Below, one piece after another: positions 6,626 to 9,519 of a stretch of 9,519 nucleotides of DNA. The position numbers and the translations under genes are program-made. Source of the DNA: Paracoccaceae bacterium (GTDB lineage: Bacteria > Pseudomonadota > Alphaproteobacteria > Rhodobacterales > Rhodobacteraceae); the NCBI GenBank assembly GCA_003447515.1, contig DLZA01000120.1, positions 1-9,519 of the forward strand, written 5' to 3'. The notes below the pieces were generated by a model. That model saw only the letters and a list, made by a program, of their open reading frames with translations, had not been told where the DNA came from and did not search any database. Position 1 is the first letter of the stretch. The number at the start of each line of letters is the position of its first letter.

Positions 6626-7932
6626 GCAGCCTCTTCCATATCAGCGGTCATGAATTTGACCCATGCATCAAACTGATTGCGCATTTGTCGCTCAGTTGTG
6701 CCGTTTTCCACTGCTTCAACGTCGAAGTCCTCGCCGGTTTCGTAAAGTCGCTGAAGGTTAACCCATTCCAACCCGTTCGATTGCAACCCCTCTTGGGCAC
6801 GCTCATACATTTCCAGATCATCATGTCCTACTATAGAAGTGGGGGCGTTGATCATCCGGTTATACATCGACGACATCGCCACCAATTGATCTGGCGCGCC
6901 AGCTAGTCGGTAAACATAGCTTTCAACCAATGTCTTGTCTGGCCCTAGGGGGATGAAATTGCGCAGTTGTTGCAGTGGGGCTTTGACCATCATGTTTGGA
7001 AAGTAGACTGAATTGTGTCGACTTTCATCTAAGATTGCCTTGGCTTTTCTTTCCCCATGAGTTTGCTTGAGAGCTTCGTAGTATCCTGGAATAGCGTCAT
7101 AGTCTGAATGGATCGACATGTTTACGCCTGTGTGACCATGGCCATTGGGCCAAGTGCGGATACCCATACTCTCAAAGAATTCGTAGGCGGACATGAAAGG
7201 TGCAATGATCTGCATCGCGGCGGGGCGCGGCTCAGGCTCACCCATTTCCCTGAAAATGTCGATGGCCGTGCCTGCGCTGGATTCATGGGCCACCATCGGA
7301 TGGCAAGTATCTGTCTGATTTTCGACGAGCATCTTCCAGTTACATTTATGCATGTAGCGCAGCGGTGGTCCTGCAATTTTCAAGCGGCCTTCGGGTGCAC
7401 GGGCGACCATGTTGTCAATGGATGATAGACTGTCCCCAAAGAACTCTTCGAATGAAATTCCATTATAAGCGAGCCGCGCAAAAACGAAACCGTGGTAGAC
7501 TTCAACAGCACCAACTGCAGCCATACCCTCATAGTTAGGCGTATTTTCAAGACCGGTTCCATCGTATCCCTTTTTAAGTGGGATCGCGAGGCGGCAACCA
7601 TTGGTTTTGAAGGACCAGGCATGATAAGGGCAGCGGAAGAATTTGCCGGTGTTGCCGGCGCGATCAATTGCGATTTTAGTGCCTTTGTGTGGACAACGAT
7701 TGTGCAGAATATGGATATTACCGTCACTATGGCGCACTTGAATAACGGGCTGATCGCCAATCTGGGTTGTTATGTAGTCACCCTTGTTCGGTGTCTGACT
7801 GTCGTGGCCCACAAAGATCCAAGCATTTGCGAATAGGTGGCGCATTTCTGCCTGGTAGACCGCGTGGGAGGTGTAAACGTCGCGGTGAACTTGATGGCCT
7901 TGCACCAAAGCGCGAATTTCATCTGCATGCAT
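6622..7932 (-). CDS. Rieske aromatic-ring-hydroxylating dioxygenase alpha subunit
   Basis: The 436-residue catalytic subunit inserts O2 into an aromatic substrate using electrons from the reductase encoded upstream. The Rieske [2Fe-2S] site is Cys80-x-His82 and Cys101-x2-His104 (CPH and CPYH). The mononuclear iron site is seen in ENQTDTCHPMVAH (204-216): bridging Asp208, ligands His211 and His216, with the carboxylate ligand most likely Asp371 or Asp372 in GHDDLEMYERAQEGL. All positions align with naphthalene dioxygenase Asp205, His208 and His213. Length is normal for the alpha-beta class. The ATG has a TAGGAG site 6 nt upstream, which also contains the reductase stop. Context with a MarR regulator and downstream CoA ligase recalls indole-3-acetate oxygenases (IacC/IadD type), but substrate identity is not shown; benzoate- or aryl-acid-type substrates remain possible. 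Confidence 0.95.
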   Translation of the reverse strand: MHADEIRALVQGHQVHRDVYTSHAVYQAEMRHLFANAWIFVGHDSQTPNKGDYITTQIGDQPVIQVRHSDGNIHILHNRCPHKGTKIAIDRAGNTGKFFRCPYHAWSFKTNGCRLAIPLKKGYDGTGLENTPNYEGMAAVGAVEVYHGFVFARLAYNGISFEEFFGDSLSSIDNMVARAPEGRLKIAGPPLRYMHKCNWKMLVENQTDTCHPMVAHESSAGTAIDIFREMGEPEPRPAAMQIIAPFMSAYEFFESMGIRTWPNGHGHTGVNMSIHSDYDAIPGYYEALKQTHGERKAKAILDESRHNSVYFPNMMVKAPLQQLRNFIPLGPDKTLVESYVYRLAGAPDQLVAMSSMYNRMINAPTSIVGHDDLEMYERAQEGLQSNGLEWVNLQRLYETGEDFDVEAVENGTTERQMRNQFDAWVKFMTADMEEAA

Positions 7933-7938
7933 AGTGTG

Positions 7939-7944
7939 CTCCTA
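7939..7944 (-). promoter_or_regulatory. Shine-Dalgarno of the oxygenase alpha gene overlapping the reductase stop
   Basis: The minus strand reads TAGGAG six nucleotides before the ATG at 7932. Its first three bases are the TAG stop of the reductase gene, so termination of one gene places the ribosome on the start signal of the next. It fixes the alpha-subunit start. Confidence 0.75.
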
Positions 7945-8874
7945 AATATCCAAAACTAAACGTGCGGACTTGGCACGGCTGACACAGATTTGCATAACTT
8001 TGCCACTTTTCTTTTCTGCGTCACTGAGGACAACATCTCGATGATCGGGCGTACCGTCCAGAACATTGACTTGGCAAATTCCACAATCACCACGTTGGCA
8101 ATCGTACATCACATCGTGGCCTGCTGCATTTAATGCGTCAATAATTGTGGTGCCGGGAGCGACGGTGATGACTTCGTTGGTCGAAGCGATTTCAACCTCG
8201 AATGCTGCATCGTCTTGATCAGCATTGGGTGTTGCAAACAATTCCACGTGTATGTCATGTGATGGAACGCCTGCTGCTTCGGCGTTGGATCGGGCCGCTT
8301 CAATCATGCCTTTGGGCCCGCAAATGTAAAGTGCGTGATCTTTTATACTGTCGATGACCGCGGCCAAATCTAACGGTTTTGTATCATCATAATGGCGTGT
8401 CATTTGACTTGAAAAAGTGGCCTGTAATTCATTGCAATATGCCATTAAATTCGCACTACGCCCCGTGTAATGGAACGCAAATGTGGTGTTGTTTTCGGCT
8501 AGCGTCGCAGCCATTGAAATCAACGGCGTCACTCCGATGCCACCCGCCAGTAACGCGATAGGCTTTGGCGTGTCTTGTAGTGAAAAGCTGTTCTTGGGCT
8601 CAGACACAAAAATTCGTGTACCAACCTCTAAGGCATGCATGGCCTGGCTGCCACCTGTTCCATCGGGTTCGACCTGCACAGCGATATGTAGCATATCGTC
8701 GGCTGCTTGGGGCCAGCGGATAAGGGAATATGACCTTTTACCGTGCAACCCTAAATCGACGTCAATATGTGCGCCGGCAGTCCAATCCGGAATTTTGCCG
8801 TCATCGGGTAAAAGCGCAAAGGCGCTAATTTTGTCGGTAAGGGGGGTCTTCGTAGTTAATTCAAACATCGCCAT
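7942..8874 (-). CDS. Phthalate-dioxygenase-reductase-type flavin/[2Fe-2S] oxygenase reductase
   Basis: The 310-residue protein passes electrons from NAD(P)H to the Rieske oxygenase. Domain order is flavin-binding barrel (about 1-100, RSYS at 47-50), NAD-binding domain (about 103-215, GGIGVTP at 111-117 and CGPKGM at 185-190), and a C-terminal plant-type [2Fe-2S] ferredoxin with ligands Cys259, Cys264, Cys267 and Cys297. This order and length match phthalate dioxygenase reductase and VanB, normally with FMN. It is the first gene of the operon; the ATG at 8874 has a strong G-rich site (AGGGGGGTGG) six nucleotides upstream, with a second in-frame ATG two codons later as a less likely alternative. 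Nine bases separate its coding end from the alpha subunit start. Because it carries its own iron-sulfur centre, no separate ferredoxin is needed, and none is present. Confidence 0.95.
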   Translation of the reverse strand: MAMFELTTKTPLTDKISAFALLPDDGKIPDWTAGAHIDVDLGLHGKRSYSLIRWPQAADDMLHIAVQVEPDGTGGSQAMHALEVGTRIFVSEPKNSFSLQDTPKPIALLAGGIGVTPLISMAATLAENNTTFAFHYTGRSANLMAYCNELQATFSSQMTRHYDDTKPLDLAAVIDSIKDHALYICGPKGMIEAARSNAEAAGVPSHDIHVELFATPNADQDDAAFEVEIASTNEVITVAPGTTIIDALNAAGHDVMYDCQRGDCGICQVNVLDGTPDHRDVVLSDAEKKSGKVMQICVSRAKSARLVLDI

Positions 8875-8950
8875 GATCTACCACCCCCCTTTTTAATAAA
8901 CATGAAATATCATATAAATTGAGTCAAGCGATAGATTGGATTGACTTAAG
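8875..8950. promoter_or_regulatory. Divergent promoter/operator region between the operon and the MarR gene
   Basis: This AT-rich 76-bp gap must hold the promoters of both directions. It contains TTGAGTCAA (8919-8927) and TTGACTTAA (8941-8949), which are near-perfect inverted copies (8 of 9) whose centres are 22 bp apart, about two helical turns, and a second inverted repeat ATGA-AATA-TCAT at 8902-8913. These are good candidates for MarR dimer binding, with the rightmost half site ending one base before the MarR ATG. A TATAAA at 8913-8918 could be a -10 for the MarR gene, and TATGAT on the minus strand (8909-8914) a -10 for the operon; both lack a good -35, so promoter placement is uncertain. 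Confidence 0.6.
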
Positions 8951-9385
8951 ATGACCAAAGCGCGTTTTGTTGATAGCTACTTATTGTATCTGATGGCTGT
9001 CGCAAGTGAGAGGGCAAGTGATAGTTTTCACGTTCAAGTTCGCAACGCGGGCTTGCGAGTGCCGGAGTGGCGCGTACTGGCTTGCCTTATTGACAGTCCG
9101 CCCTTGATGGTGACGGAGTTGGCAGACTTGGCCCTGTTAGAACAATCCCGCATGACCAAAATTATTGACCAAATGGATGCGCGGGATCTTGTTATGCGTC
9201 AGCCTGATCCACGTGATAGACGGCGAGTTCACATAAGTCTGACTGTTGAAGGTCGCGCGATTGCGTTGTCGCTTGTCAACAAGGCAAAAGACCATGAAGT
9301 CGAACTGATGGCGAGCCTTGCCGATACCGATGCAGCTCGAATCAAGCCAGTTCTAATGGCTCTTCTTCAGGCGTTGTCTGCATAG
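8951..9385 (+). CDS. MarR-family transcriptional regulator
   Basis: The 144-residue product has the normal length of a MarR winged helix-turn-helix dimer. The DNA-binding domain spans about residues 36-100: VPEWRVLACL opens the domain, VTELADLALLEQSRMTKIIDQM forms the helix-turn-helix region (54-75), and the wing carries DPRDRRRVHISLT (86-98) with the characteristic Asp/Arg cluster. The flanking helices form the dimer interface and ligand pocket. It diverges from the eight-gene operon and probably represses it until a pathway substrate or intermediate binds; IacR and IadR, regulators of auxin-degradation genes, are of the same family. The candidate operators abut its start codon, so autoregulation is likely. 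The Shine-Dalgarno is poor, with only GGA about ten bases upstream, suggesting low expression. Family is certain, ligand unknown. Confidence 0.93.
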   Translation: MTKARFVDSYLLYLMAVASERASDSFHVQVRNAGLRVPEWRVLACLIDSPPLMVTELADLALLEQSRMTKIIDQMDARDLVMRQPDPRDRRRVHISLTVEGRAIALSLVNKAKDHEVELMASLADTDAARIKPVLMALLQALSA

Positions 9386-9519
9386 AATTGAGCATCGTGT
9401 GTGACGCCCGTGAAGGGATTGCATCTTTGTGTCCGATACTGCTGCTTGCCTGATTAGTCCAATCCAGTTGATGGTATCATTGCAGGCACAGCCTAACGTC
9501 ACACTAAAAGATGAAATTT
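9386..9519. other. Right-edge intergenic region
   Basis: No complete gene is present. GTGTGACG at 9399-9406 is repeated as its exact inverse complement CGTCACAC at 9497-9504, about 90 bp apart; this may be chance. The last nine bases (9511-9519) read ATG AAA TTT and could be the start of another plus-strand gene, but only three codons are visible and the preceding bases give no clear ribosome binding site. I see no strong terminator hairpin after the MarR gene. Confidence 0.35.

Noticed and set aside
616..8874. Benzoate or anthranilate dioxygenase operon
   Set aside because: Those operons have a different reductase type and lead to catechol without CoA ligase, thiolase-fold or cyclase genes; no catechol-cleavage gene is present. 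Not fully excluded for the oxygenase itself.
8483..8896. 137-codon plus-strand open frame opposite the reductase gene
   Set aside because: It is antisense to well-supported flavin and NAD-binding domains and has no domain signal or ribosome binding site.
9399..9504. Exact 8-bp inverted repeat GTGTGACG / CGTCACAC
   Set aside because: The arms are 90 bp apart and do not extend; an 8-bp match in a gap of this size can be chance, and there is no adjacent feature to give it a role.
1..9519. Mobile elements, CRISPR arrays, tRNA or rRNA genes
   Set aside because: I found no transposase, integrase, terminal repeats, regularly spaced repeats or RNA-gene-like sequence anywhere in the window.

Overview
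The window holds a compact catabolic locus, probably from a proteobacterium. GC content near 50 percent, dense gene packing and the enzyme mix suggest a marine Roseobacter-like alphaproteobacterium, but this is an impression, not a measurement. Ten complete genes fill almost all of the 9.5 kb.

Layout: an eight-gene operon runs on the minus strand from 8874 down to 616. In transcription order it encodes a flavin/[2Fe-2S] oxygenase reductase, a Rieske oxygenase alpha subunit, its beta subunit, an acyl-CoA ligase, a thiolase-fold protein lacking thiolase catalytic residues, a Zn-ribbon/OB-fold (DUF35) protein fused to a degenerate SDR domain, a cyclase/isatin-hydrolase-family metal hydrolase, and an SDR dehydrogenase with an intact S-Y-K triad. 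The last six junctions are all 4-bp stop/start overlaps. A MarR-family regulator (8951-9385, plus strand) diverges from the operon across a 76-bp intergenic region with two inverted repeats. At the other end a hotdog acyl-CoA thioesterase (146-619, plus strand) converges on the operon; the two final stop codons share the same TTAA.

How the genes may work together (inference): the set fits degradation of a carboxylated aromatic or heteroaromatic compound through a CoA-activated intermediate. The best fit I can build is indole-3-acetate: Rieske dihydroxylation of the indole C2-C3 bond, SDR oxidation to dioxindole-3-acetate, CoA activation, retro-aldol cleavage by the thiolase-fold/DUF35 pair to isatin plus acetyl-CoA, and ring opening by the isatin-hydrolase-like enzyme to isatinate. 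Known auxin-degradation loci (iac, iad) also pair Rieske oxygenases with a MarR regulator, and isatin hydrolase is an established enzyme of marine alphaproteobacteria. The substrate is not proven by the sequence. No ring-cleavage enzyme or transporter is present, so the product must be handled by genes elsewhere.

The most unusual elements are the thiolase-fold protein with its three usual catalytic positions replaced, and the DUF35-SDR fusion whose SDR half has lost its cofactor motif and active site.
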